This document shows, piece by piece, positions 1 to 8,086 of a DNA stretch of 64,000 nucleotides (its first letter is position 1; the number at the start of each line of letters is the position of its first letter). The translations under genes were made by a program, and so were the position numbers. The notes below the pieces were generated by a model. The model ran no database searches, was not told where the DNA came from, and was given only the letters and a program-made list of their open reading frames with translations. The DNA is from Bacterioplanes sanyensis (GTDB lineage Bacteria; Pseudomonadota; Gammaproteobacteria; Pseudomonadales; Oceanobacteraceae), in NCBI RefSeq assembly GCF_014652515.1, contig NZ_BMYY01000012.1, positions 1 through 64,000 of the forward strand, given 5' to 3'.

Positions 1-38
1 TGGGTCATGTGTCGTCTCTTTTTGCATAGGATAAAGAA

Positions 39-358
39 ATGACACAGAATTCTGAACACTACCACTGTCACTGGAAGGTGATTCTGAGAGTAATAGCATA
101 TCTTTGAAAGTGGGTGAAGAATACTTTATCGAAGCTGATATCAATAAGGTTAAACGTGATGAGTTGATGACCTTTGTTGAGCTAAGTCAGGCGTTATCAT
201 TGAATCTATCGGTTGATGCATGGCGGATCGCTCAAACAGGATTTGATCATGATATTAATAAGAGTTACTTTGTTCGCTATACATCCTGTGAGTATCCACT
301 GGCTGATGTCGCAAGAACGATTGCATGGTACGAAGACGAATATCTTTGTCGTTGGTGA
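39..358 (+). pseudogene. Small hypothetical protein, probably frameshifted
   Basis: An ATG at 39 follows a good ribosome binding site (AGGA at 28-31), but its frame stops at 105-107 after 22 codons. The frame one base away is open from 56 to the stop at 356-358 and reads as a plausible soluble, acidic protein (SLEGDSESNSISLKVGEEYF from codon 68 on). Inserting one G in the GG at 73-74 would join the two frames into a protein of about 107 residues (HW-EGDS at the junction). The only usual in-frame start downstream is TTG at 104, which lacks a good Shine-Dalgarno sequence. The family is not recognised. It is either a recent pseudogene or a base-call error. Confidence 0.5.
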
Positions 359-531
359 TGGTTTAGGTCTTTAGCCATGTAAGGGATATATCGATTCCTA
401 ATACTCCCTCCATTGGCTGGCTTGCATGGCTGATACCGGTGTTTGGCATGGGAGATGAACTAAGCGATGAGCAAGATTTTATAAATAAAGGTCGGATTTT
501 CTGAAAGGTTTTTCTATTTAGTTGGTTTTCT

Positions 532-1215
532 ATGATATTAACTCATATTAAAATAATAGCAGTAATATTTGCTCTGAGTGCCTCAGTACTCAGTGCTGCC
601 AGTAATGATGTTGTGTATAACAAAGGTACTCAGTACTGGTTTGGCAATGGAGTTCAGCTTGATCGTTCTAAGGCTTGTGATTACTTCGAGCAGTCAGCGA
701 AGTCGGGCAACCCGTTAGCACAGTTTAATCTGGGTAATTGCTATCGCATGGGGGAGGGACGTAAACAAAATTTAGACCTTGCCATCAAGTGGTATGGAAA
801 AGCCGCGGAGCAAAATAATTCCGAGGCCATGACGTCTTTGGCGAGTATGTACTTACTGAATCGACCTCACCCTGTTGATGAAAAGCGAGTGTTCGATCTG
901 CTCGCCAAGTCTGCAGAAAGTAATAATAAGTACGCCTATTTTATGCTGGGCTATGTCTATCACCATGGCATTTATGTCGATCAAGATGATGGCCAAGCAA
1001 TTGAGTTTTATCAGCGGGCAGCCAATCTGGGGCAGGTGCTGGGCCAAGTGCTGCTGTCTGTTGCATACCAGCGAGGGCTTTACGGGCTAACAGTGGATGT
1101 AGATAAGTCTAACCACTGGCGTGAGCTGTTTGACTTCACAAGGGAGGTAAAGTCGGAGGCTTTAACTTATGAAGAGGCGGTTGAATTTCTTACGGACAAT
1201 AGCTTTATCTGGTGA
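532..1215 (+). CDS. Secreted Sel1-repeat protein
   Basis: The 227-residue product starts with a signal peptide (about residues 1-22, ending LSAAS). It then carries several Sel1-like repeats, helix-turn-helix units of about 36 residues, seen as AQFNLGNCYRMGEG, AIKWYGKAAEQNN, AYFMLGYVYHHGI and AIEFYQRAANLGQ. Sel1 repeats are protein-protein interaction solenoids. Secreted bacterial members often act as adaptors in envelope signalling or host contact, but no partner is evident here. The C-terminal 40 residues lack the repeat pattern. It stands alone, about 170 bp after the broken small gene, with lower GC than the core genes further on. The exact role is unknown. Confidence 0.8.
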   Translation: MILTHIKIIAVIFALSASVLSAASNDVVYNKGTQYWFGNGVQLDRSKACDYFEQSAKSGNPLAQFNLGNCYRMGEGRKQNLDLAIKWYGKAAEQNNSEAMTSLASMYLLNRPHPVDEKRVFDLLAKSAESNNKYAYFMLGYVYHHGIYVDQDDGQAIEFYQRAANLGQVLGQVLLSVAYQRGLYGLTVDVDKSNHWRELFDFTREVKSEALTYEEAVEFLTDNSFIW

Positions 1216-1343
1216 AAAGTTTTAGGATGATGAAGCCTTTTTGTACTTGGCAAGTGCTATTTCATGGCGCCTGTTAGGCTGCTAGGAAGGTTGAGTTTCT
1301 TGTCGGCTATCAGTCAAGTAAACAGAAGAGTGGATGTACTACT

Positions 1344-1844
1344 GTGGATGTAGAGTTTAGGCCAATCAATTTGGCAAAAAATTATGATTTTTGCTTTGCT
1401 GCTCGCAAAGATGCGTATTACTCTAGTTTCGAAACTTACGCTGGTTTCGATGATTTTGTTAATGGTTATCGCGAGCGTATTGAAGCAAGACAGGCGCAAA
1501 CCGATTGGTTTTATATTCACGTTTGGCAAAACGATAAGCTTATCGGTCAGCTGGAATTTCGCTCGTTCTCAACTGAACCAGACACGGGCTATGTACACTT
1601 GTTCTACCTAGTCCCAGAAGTGCGTGGCTCTTGTGCCAGTCGTCGTTTACAGGCCTATGTCGAGGCTGAATTAATTCGCGCCGGCTGCCGGCGAGCAGTG
1701 TTGTCTGTTAGCCGCACCAATGTAAGAGCGTTAAGATTCTATCAGCGCCATGGCTGGGAATATTATCGCGCTAACCCTAAGCACGAACAAACCGATTTTT
1801 ATCAGCTGCAGCTATGCCCAAGTGAGCCTCCAGAGGCTATTTAA
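1344..1844 (+). CDS. GNAT-family N-acetyltransferase
   Basis: The 166-residue product has the acetyl-CoA-binding core of the GNAT fold: a central strand with YVHLFYLVPEVRGSCASRRL (motif A, the pyrophosphate loop region) and a later NVRALRFYQRHGWE (motif B), the usual signature of the C-terminal half. The N-terminal half (RPINLAKNYDFCFAARKDAY) fits the substrate-recognition helix. The start is GTG at 1344; no better ATG lies in frame. The substrate cannot be told from sequence. The glycine-rich loop reads RGSCAS rather than the usual RGxGxG/A, a slightly unusual variant. It is a monocistronic gene. Confidence 0.8.
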   Translation: MDVEFRPINLAKNYDFCFAARKDAYYSSFETYAGFDDFVNGYRERIEARQAQTDWFYIHVWQNDKLIGQLEFRSFSTEPDTGYVHLFYLVPEVRGSCASRRLQAYVEAELIRAGCRRAVLSVSRTNVRALRFYQRHGWEYYRANPKHEQTDFYQLQLCPSEPPEAI

Positions 1845-2001
1845 ATTCTGATAGCTAGAGGCTTGGCTTTTAGTGGTGTGAGTCGGATCTGCTCTTGGCT
1901 ACGCCACAGATGGGGCTGGCTACGTCACAAGTGGTGCACACATTTGCGCAAACTGGCGTAATCCAGTAGCGTTGCCGCGAATCATAGATAGGATCTAAAA
2001 C

Positions 2002-2361
2002 ATGGCGAAAAAATCTTCTTCTGGTGGCTTGGTGTACTCCACTGAATTTGGTCGCGCCTGCCCTGGTTGTCAGCAGCCGGTAGATCAGTGTCGCTGTAGC
2101 ACAGATGAAGCCCCACAGGGCGATGGCATTGTGCGCATCAGTCGTGAGAGCAAAGGTCGGGGTGGCAAAGTGATGACGCTGGTGAAGGGTGTGCCGCTCG
2201 CCGGTGCCGAGCTAAAGACGCTGGCCAAAGAGTTGAAAAAGAAGTGCGGTGTGGGCGGTGCGCTAAAAGACGGTGTGATCGAAATTCAAGGTGATCAACG
2301 TGACTTGCTGCTGGCCGAGCTGACGAAACGTGGCTTTACCGCCAAAAAAGCCGGGGGCTAA
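2002..2361 (+). CDS. yciH: YciH, SUI1/eIF1-like translation factor
   Basis: The 119-residue protein has an N-terminal cysteine cluster (CPGCQQPVDQCRC, about residues 20-32) followed by a SUI1/eIF1 domain (VRISRESKGRGGKVMTLVKG, then KKCGVGGALKDGVIEIQGDQ). This is the standard bacterial YciH layout. YciH resembles eukaryotic initiation factor 1 and in E. coli has been linked to start-site discrimination; it is not essential. The start codon follows a GGATCT-type Shine-Dalgarno element. The last codons form the stem of a terminator that works on the opposite strand for the convergent thioesterase gene. Confidence 0.9.
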   Translation: MAKKSSSGGLVYSTEFGRACPGCQQPVDQCRCSTDEAPQGDGIVRISRESKGRGGKVMTLVKGVPLAGAELKTLAKELKKKCGVGGALKDGVIEIQGDQRDLLLAELTKRGFTAKKAGG

Positions 2362-2369
2362 GCCCCGGC
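2344..2369 (-). terminator. Intrinsic terminator of the thioesterase gene
   Basis: On the minus strand GCCGGGG-loop-CCCCGGC (2350-2369) is followed by six T residues (complement of A at 2344-2349). It starts 10 bp past the stop codon of the 2379-2774 gene and is embedded in the last codons of yciH, so the convergent genes share bases. Confidence 0.75.
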
Positions 2370-2378
2370 ATTGCAGTG

Positions 2379-2774
2379 TTACTCTGGCTTTAAATGCTGT
2401 TCTAACTGAGTACGAATCTCTTGCGGTAGGGCTTTAGAGGCTTTTTGGTCATGGTCGAAGTGCACCATCACTGCATGGCCTCGTGCGCCTAAGGTATCGC
2501 CCTGCCAAGCTTCGTGATAAATCACAAAAGAAGTATTGCCTACTTTTTCTATCCAAGTGCGAATTTCAATTTCGCTGCCATAAAAAAGCTCGCCTACAAA
2601 CTCGACATCGATTTTGGCAATGATTAAATGCCAATCTTTGGGATTTAAGTCCGGCGTAAAAAATCGAAAAATTGGCGTGCGTGCTTGCTCAAACCAAACG
2701 GGCAATACGGTGTTGTTGATATGCCCCAAAGCGTCTGTCTCAGCAAAACGCGGTTCAATTGTTAGGCTCCACAT
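2379..2774 (-). CDS. Acyl-CoA thioesterase, 4HBT hotdog family
   Basis: The 131-residue protein has the hotdog-fold thioesterase signature near its N-terminus (RFAETDALGHINNTVLPVWFEQAR), which corresponds to the YbgC/FadM-type motif with the catalytic Asp (D14 region) and the HINN turn. The later strands (VEFVGELFYGSEIEIRTWIEKVGNTSF) fit the family. It should hydrolyse an acyl-CoA or hydroxybenzoyl-CoA-like thioester in the cytoplasm; chain-length preference cannot be read from sequence. The length is normal. It is convergent with yciH and ends in a clear terminator inside that gene. Confidence 0.85.
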   Translation of the reverse strand: MWSLTIEPRFAETDALGHINNTVLPVWFEQARTPIFRFFTPDLNPKDWHLIIAKIDVEFVGELFYGSEIEIRTWIEKVGNTSFVIYHEAWQGDTLGARGHAVMVHFDHDQKASKALPQEIRTQLEQHLKPE

Positions 2775-2945
2775 AGATTATCTCACCAGTTGAAAAGATC
2801 GCTATGATGGCACAAGGTGGCTAACAGGCAAGTGCCTTAGTGGCCAATAACAGCGTCAAGTCTGTCACCAGATTGCCACGCAACTGCCACCAGAGTGCCA
2901 AAAAAGCGCCCTAATCTGGCTTCAATGGGGCTGAGGAGTTGGCAT

Positions 2946-3985
<1,040 letters not shown>

Positions 3986-4002
3986 GCGCTGCCGGCTGAT
4001 TT

Positions 4003-4413
4003 TTAACTGGGCAATCCCGTGAGCATCGGGGTTTTTTCAAGCTCATCGTCCCATTGTGCTTTGTCTGCCATTGATATGTGGAATGATGGTTTGATTTCTA
4101 TGTCGGTATCTAGGCTGCCTGCCGGAACGACGAGTAACTTGCCACTCATTTGCACGCTCGGGAGTGCGGAACCACAAGTGATGCAAAAGCTTCTTGAGTG
4201 CCGTGTTTCTGGCAGGGTAAAGATTTTTACTGCTTCCGCCCCCGTATGCCAGTTAAGTGTTGCTGACATGGAAAAAAGATTGGATGCATGTGCACTGCCA
4301 GTATCTTTGCGGCAGCGGCTGCAATGGCATAAATAAAAGCTTTCAAAATCGCCCGTGATTTCAAACACTACTTTCCCGCATAAGCAAGAACCAGAGTGCT
4401 TAGTCATAACCAT
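4003..4413 (-). CDS. GFA/CENP-V family zinc protein
   Basis: The 136-residue protein has the GFA fold signature: GSCLCGKVVFEI at the start, CHCSRCRK in the middle and FCITCGSALP later. These give the paired Cys ligands for two zinc ions. The family is named after glutathione-dependent formaldehyde-activating enzyme, but most members, probably including this one, have no proven activity, and the specific substrate is unknown. The ATG at 4413 is followed by another two codons later. It is convergent with tadA (17 bp between stops) and stands alone on its strand. Confidence 0.85.
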   Translation of the reverse strand: MVMTKHSGSCLCGKVVFEITGDFESFYLCHCSRCRKDTGSAHASNLFSMSATLNWHTGAEAVKIFTLPETRHSRSFCITCGSALPSVQMSGKLLVVPAGSLDTDIEIKPSFHISMADKAQWDDELEKTPMLTGLPS

Positions 4414-4534
4414 TACCTTTTAATTGATGTGATCTGTAGGCCAGCCAATACTTAGTGGCCTTAGTTACAGACCTTAAGACGAACTAGCCTGCCACAAATG
4501 GCAGCGGCAGGCCATTTTCTATATTGCTCCGTTT

Positions 4535-4759
4535 TTACGCTGTCATTCGACCAACCAAGCGCCGTACCCATGGAGCGACAACGGCCACCGTTGGAAAAGC
4601 AATGGGCCAGGTAGTAATACAGCTTTTGAGCCACTGAGCGGCAAAGTTAGGTTGAAAGCCTTGTGACAGTATCAATACAAACGCCGATACAATACTGACC
4701 ATAATGGCCGACAGCAAAGCACTGAATAAAATGGGGGCAAAGCGTGCAGGCATACGCAT
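4535..4759 (-). CDS. DUF2798 small membrane protein
   Basis: This 74-residue protein has two hydrophobic segments (PILFSALLSAIMVSIVSAFVL and TTWPIAFPTVAVVAPWVRRL) separated by a short hydrophilic stretch. It ends in a basic tail RRLVGR, the layout of DUF2798 proteins. The function is unknown. It lies 43 bp downstream of the DUF2938 gene on the same strand, so both are probably transcribed from the MerR-type promoter at 5325-5355. The start ATG follows GGAG in the leader (AAGGAGAAAAATATG on the minus strand). Confidence 0.75.
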   Translation of the reverse strand: MRMPARFAPILFSALLSAIMVSIVSAFVLILSQGFQPNFAAQWLKSCITTWPIAFPTVAVVAPWVRRLVGRMTA

Positions 4760-4802
4760 ATTTTTCTCCTTACTATTGTTAGTTCAAATGAGCGAGCTGT
4801 TA

Positions 4803-5285
4803 TCACAGGCCAGATAGCACCAGCCCAGAGAGGTATAACCCCAGCCCGAACACACTGTGGGTGATCAGGCTTTGCACTCGGGCAGAAGCCGGTTTTTTTG
4901 TTTTTGAGGCTGCAATGCCGGCGCCCATGCCCGGCTGCATCAAAAAAAACGGGGCGACAACGGTGGCAACGCCGACGGCGATTGCGGGCGCAATACTGGG
5001 TGCCAGCATCCATGAGCGGCCAGCTACCGCGACTAACAGGGCAGCGAAGGCAATGCCAATCAAATAGTGTGCGGCCCAGCCAATGACGTGCTCGCCATTG
5101 ACGCGAGGCGCTGCGGCAATGGCTTCATGCTGGAACTGCCCATGAAGCATATGGCCGATCCAGCGGCCGACCATGCCGTAGTTTGCCGGGGCGATGCCGA
5201 GTAGCCGTTGGCGCAGTAGCCCCCAAATATCCATGATGAGCGTGGCGCCTATGCCAATTAACACGACGCTGAGTAGATCGTTCAT
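4803..5285 (-). CDS. DUF2938 membrane protein
   Basis: This 160-residue protein is hydrophobic, with about four membrane helices (VVLIGIGATLIMDIWGLL; HYLIGIAFAALLVAVAG; PAIAVGVATVVAPFFL; THSVFGLGLYLSGLVL) and conserved G/H residues in GRWIGHMLHG and AAHYLIG. It matches the DUF2938 family, which has no known function. It is divergent from a MerR regulator and read from a promoter with the MerR-type 19-bp spacer, so it is probably induced by the effector of that regulator. The ATG follows AAGGAGAAGGTT. Confidence 0.8.
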   Translation of the reverse strand: MNDLLSVVLIGIGATLIMDIWGLLRQRLLGIAPANYGMVGRWIGHMLHGQFQHEAIAAAPRVNGEHVIGWAAHYLIGIAFAALLVAVAGRSWMLAPSIAPAIAVGVATVVAPFFLMQPGMGAGIAASKTKKPASARVQSLITHSVFGLGLYLSGLVLSGL

Positions 5286-5324
5286 AACCTTCTCCTTTGC
5301 TTGTTTTGGTGTGCAACAGCAGAT

Positions 5325-5355
5325 AGCCTATTACTTCAAGTCGACTTTAAGTCAA
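5325..5355 (-). promoter_or_regulatory. MerR-type promoter/operator for DUF2938-DUF2798
   Basis: On the minus strand TTGACT (5350-5355) and TAGGCT (5325-5330) are separated by exactly 19 bp. This is the over-long spacing used by MerR/SoxR activators, which untwist the spacer. The spacer holds the imperfect palindrome ACTTAAAGT-CG-ACTTGAAGT (about 5333-5352), similar in layout to the SoxR box. It lies between the divergent MerR gene and the DUF2938 gene. The Shine-Dalgarno sequence of the regulator (AAGGAGG, 5354-5360) overlaps the -35 box, which suggests autoregulation. Confidence 0.75.
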
Positions 5356-5364
5356 GGAGGGTTG

Positions 5365-5823
5365 ATGGATATTTCTGAAGTAGCCAAGCGCTCGGGTGTG
5401 CCGGCATCGACCTTGCGTTATTACGAGGAAAAAGGGCTGATTCACTCAGTCGGGCGGCAGGGAATGCGCCGAGTATTTGCTGCCGATATATTAGAACGAC
5501 TGGCGTTGATCGCGCTGGGGCGTGCTGCCGGGCTTTCTCTGGATGAAATCGCCCCCATGTTGGGCGATAGCGACGGCCCAGACATTGATCGCACCTTGCT
5601 GGAAAATAAAGCCGATGAACTGGAGCGCTCCATTCAAAAACTCAAAAAAATGCGCGATGGCCTTAGGCATGCCGCTGTGTGCTCGGCGCCGAGTCATATG
5701 GATTGCCCGAAATTTAGGCGTTTGCTCGGCCTGGCTGCCAGCGGTGCCATTCATAGTGATGATGCGGCGGGGGTGGTGAAAAAACAGCGTCGAAACCTAA
5801 AAAAGAAGTCATCGAAAAAGTAG
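5365..5823 (+). CDS. MerR-family transcriptional regulator
   Basis: The 152-residue regulator begins MDISEVAKRSGVPASTLRYY, the MerR winged-helix DNA-binding domain, with EEKGLIHSVGR and RRVF completing the wing. A dimerisation helix follows (ENKADELERSIQKLKKMRDG, about residues 82-101). It then has a Cys pair in CSAPSHMDCPKF that could bind metal or sense redox state, and a Lys-rich C-terminal tail (KKQRRNLKKKSSKK). The effector is unknown. ATG at 5365 is preceded by AAGGAGG; the frame is open further upstream but that part is not natural protein sequence. It probably controls the divergent DUF2938-DUF2798 genes. Confidence 0.85.
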   Translation: MDISEVAKRSGVPASTLRYYEEKGLIHSVGRQGMRRVFAADILERLALIALGRAAGLSLDEIAPMLGDSDGPDIDRTLLENKADELERSIQKLKKMRDGLRHAAVCSAPSHMDCPKFRRLLGLAASGAIHSDDAAGVVKKQRRNLKKKSSKK

Positions 5824-5867
5824 CCGAGAAGTATTTGGGGGCTGACTAGATAGGATTTTTACGCAAA

Positions 5868-6330
5868 GTCCCACGCCCTCCTTGAGGTTATCCCTCACGC
5901 CGGGCGGGCGAGCGATTGAAAGCGTTCATCTAGGCAGTTTCTCCCTTCCCGACAAGCCCTATGCCCTTCTTGAGGTTATCCCTCATGCCGGGCGGGCGAG
6001 CGCCTGAAAGCGTATATCGAGGCAGTTTCTGCCAGGCAAAAAGTGAGCGGAAGCATCCTCGACAAGCGCAGCTTACAAACTGTAAGCGAGGATTGCGAGT
6101 CGGACTCGCGCACGAGCGCTTTTTAACGCAGCAGAAACAACGTAGATAGCTTTCAGCCTGCTTTGCGCTGCGCAGGCCGTTTCTCCTTCGTTACCAACGC
6201 TGTGGTCGCCGCAACGCCAGCAGCCTGTAGCCCAGCAGGATGTTGGCTGGTGCTGCCGTCCGGGCAGCACCTTCGGGCACAGCCATTGCCCACTCAGGCG
6301 GCCTACTAAGGCGCGGAAAACCTGAGCGCA
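5868..6330 (-). repeat. Left arm of a long inverted repeat around the HEPN-like gene
   Basis: Read on the minus strand, this non-coding stretch matches 7553-7948 on the plus strand over most of its length, in the same order of blocks. The blocks are AGGTTTTCCGCGCCTTAG, GGCAATGGCTGTGCCCG, GTTGCGGCGACCACAGC, CCTGCGCAGCGCAAAGCAGG, AACGCTTTCA..CGCTCGCC and GGGATAACCTCAAG. Its distal part contains two tandem copies of the last module (CTTGAGGTTATC on the plus strand at 5881 and 5969, period 88 bp). No transposase is present. ORFs in it are by-products of the repeat. Confidence 0.8.
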
Positions 6331-6652
6331 AGACCGCGCTTAGAGTAGGGAGTGGTGGTTCGTTTGTGTTCATAAGCGACAAATAATGACGTTCTTTTCC
6401 AACCGGCTTGTCTGTATCTCTGTAGGGTGATAGCTTCAATAAAAATAAACAAATCAGTAGCAGTCAGGCGTCCGATCTTAGATGCTAATGATTGTTTTGA
6501 TATTACTAGCGTGCACTTTGCCAGAGAGGATGTGAGAGAAAAAAGCCAGTATTGAACCAAAAACTTGGCGTGAATTTATCGATTAATTCTATCCGGAAAA
6601 ACAGGTATGTTCACTAATGATTCGCTAAAAAAAGTCACTGCGGAGATATTAC
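6331..6652. other. AT-richer leader of the island gene
   Basis: This 320-bp non-coding stretch between the left repeat arm and the 260-codon gene has clearly lower GC than the arms. No recombination site, promoter with consensus spacing, or RNA gene was recognised. The final bases carry the likely Shine-Dalgarno sequence (GGAG at about 6640) of the gene that follows. Confidence 0.4.
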
Positions 6653-7435
6653 ATGCGCGAAACTCTTGAGAAAAAGATAGATCGATTCGTTGAGTTCAAT
6701 AAAGATATGATCACTTCCGCAGTGTCCGGAAGCAATCTCGAAAGCCAAGGTGTCAATGCAAAGATCCTACTTTGCTCAATCATTGACTCGTTAGCAAAAA
6801 GCCGCTTTCCAGGTGAGGCTAATGGTGCTCGATTCCAGAAGACTGTTAAGACTTCCGCGAACTGGTCGAATTGTGATCGCATTAGTTTGCTCCATTTAAA
6901 GCGAGCAATTGAGGTTGAGCAAAAAGACGAGCAATTCGCGGACCTAAATGCCTGGGCGGAGGATGCCGTACGCCGTGATTTCCCAAATAGCGATAGTGCT
7001 CTTTCGGATCAAATTGATATCGAAAAAGATCCAATGCCTGAAGAGGTTTTGCTTCGGTGGCCACGCGATGATAAGGGTCGCCCGATCAAGCTAGGCTCAA
7101 TATCGTTGGATAAGCTTACGCACAAAAGTCTGCTTTGGCAGTATAGGAACTCCCTCATGCATGAGTGCCGTATCCCGGGGAGAGCGGTGGAGTGGAGTGT
7201 GAAAGAAAGTATCCCATTCTATCAGAAGGTATCGCAGTTTGATGACTATTGCCCAGATGCGGGACTTACCTTCACTAGTAGATGGGAGTTGCTCTATCCG
7301 ACCGGTTTCTTCCAAGTTGTTGCAGAGAATATCTTGGCGGATGTTGCGGATTATCATAGGTCAGCGCAAACAAGTCCGTTCGCCGCATACTCCGAGGGAA
7401 GTTTCTGGATTCCAAGGTTTAACGACGAATGCTAA
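6653..7435 (+). CDS. Hypothetical protein with HEPN-like R-x4-H motif
   Basis: The 260-residue protein is soluble and has no signal peptide or membrane segment. The C-terminal half contains LLWQYRNSLMHEC (R165-N-S-L-M-H170), which fits the R(N)x4-H motif of HEPN nucleases, following a predicted helix. An earlier helix AKILLCSIIDSLAKSRFP (about residues 37-53) would suit the first HEPN helix. HEPN proteins are often RNases in toxin-antitoxin, abortive-infection and other defence systems. No antitoxin or partner gene is adjacent. The gene is flanked by inverted repeats and has lower GC than its surroundings, so it is probably horizontally acquired. Assignment to HEPN is inference from the motif; the family is otherwise unrecognised. 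Confidence 0.65.
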   Translation: MRETLEKKIDRFVEFNKDMITSAVSGSNLESQGVNAKILLCSIIDSLAKSRFPGEANGARFQKTVKTSANWSNCDRISLLHLKRAIEVEQKDEQFADLNAWAEDAVRRDFPNSDSALSDQIDIEKDPMPEEVLLRWPRDDKGRPIKLGSISLDKLTHKSLLWQYRNSLMHECRIPGRAVEWSVKESIPFYQKVSQFDDYCPDAGLTFTSRWELLYPTGFFQVVAENILADVADYHRSAQTSPFAAYSEGSFWIPRFNDEC

Positions 7436-7552
7436 CAAAACGCTTCAGCCGATGCGCCTAAGTACACAGCTGAGTTTCACGCTAACTAGCTCAAACAACA
7501 CACGCAATACAAACCCTGAGCAGTCTAATCTGCTTGCCAGGTTCTAGGTTTA

Positions 7553-7948
7553 GCGCCCAGGTTTTCCGCGCCTTAGCAGGCCGCCTGAGTTGGCAATGGC
7601 TGTGCCCGCAGGGGCTGCCCGGATGGCAGCACCAGCCAACATCCTGCCGGGATGCAGGCTGTTGGCGTTGCGGCGACCACAGCATTGGCAACTCAGGGTT
7701 CACGGCCTGCGCAGCGCAAAGCAGGGAGCTCGCCCGCCCGGCGTGAGGTAAGATCCCTCAAGGAGGGCATAGGGCTTGTCGGAAAAATGCAGGGGCGCAT
7801 CAAAAAACGCTCGTGCGCGAGTCACACTTACAATTTGTAAGCTGCGCTTTTTTGTTACTTTTCGCCTGACAGAAACTGCCTCGATGTACGCTTTCAGTCG
7901 CTCGCCGGCCCGGCGTGAGGGATAACCTCAAGGAGGGCATAGGGCCTA
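7553..7948 (+). repeat. Right arm of the inverted repeat
   Basis: This is the plus-strand counterpart of 5868-6330. It carries the same ordered blocks and again two copies of the CCTCAAGGAGGGCATAGGGC module (near 7755 and 7926), though here they are about 171 bp apart. A near-perfect hairpin CTTACAA-T-TTGTAAG lies at 7827-7841, and the left arm has the related CTTACA-AAC-TGTAAG. The arm shows base substitutions and small indels against the left arm, so the duplication is not brand new. Confidence 0.8.
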
Positions 7949-8086
7949 AGCAAGTTCGAATGCAACCTGCGTGGATTAAAAGCACTTGTAGCTTGCTCAG
8001 GCTGTTAAGCCACGTGAGTCGCCACCTTTGCCATCACTCCCCACCGCCAGTAAAGTAAGCCCCCACACTTTGGGGAAATAACAATA

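Noticed and set aside
6073-7746. ORFs with a shared GCWRCGDHS-type peptide in both repeat arms
   Set aside because: They are translations of the inverted repeat itself, in opposite orientations, without start signals; the similarity reflects DNA repetition.
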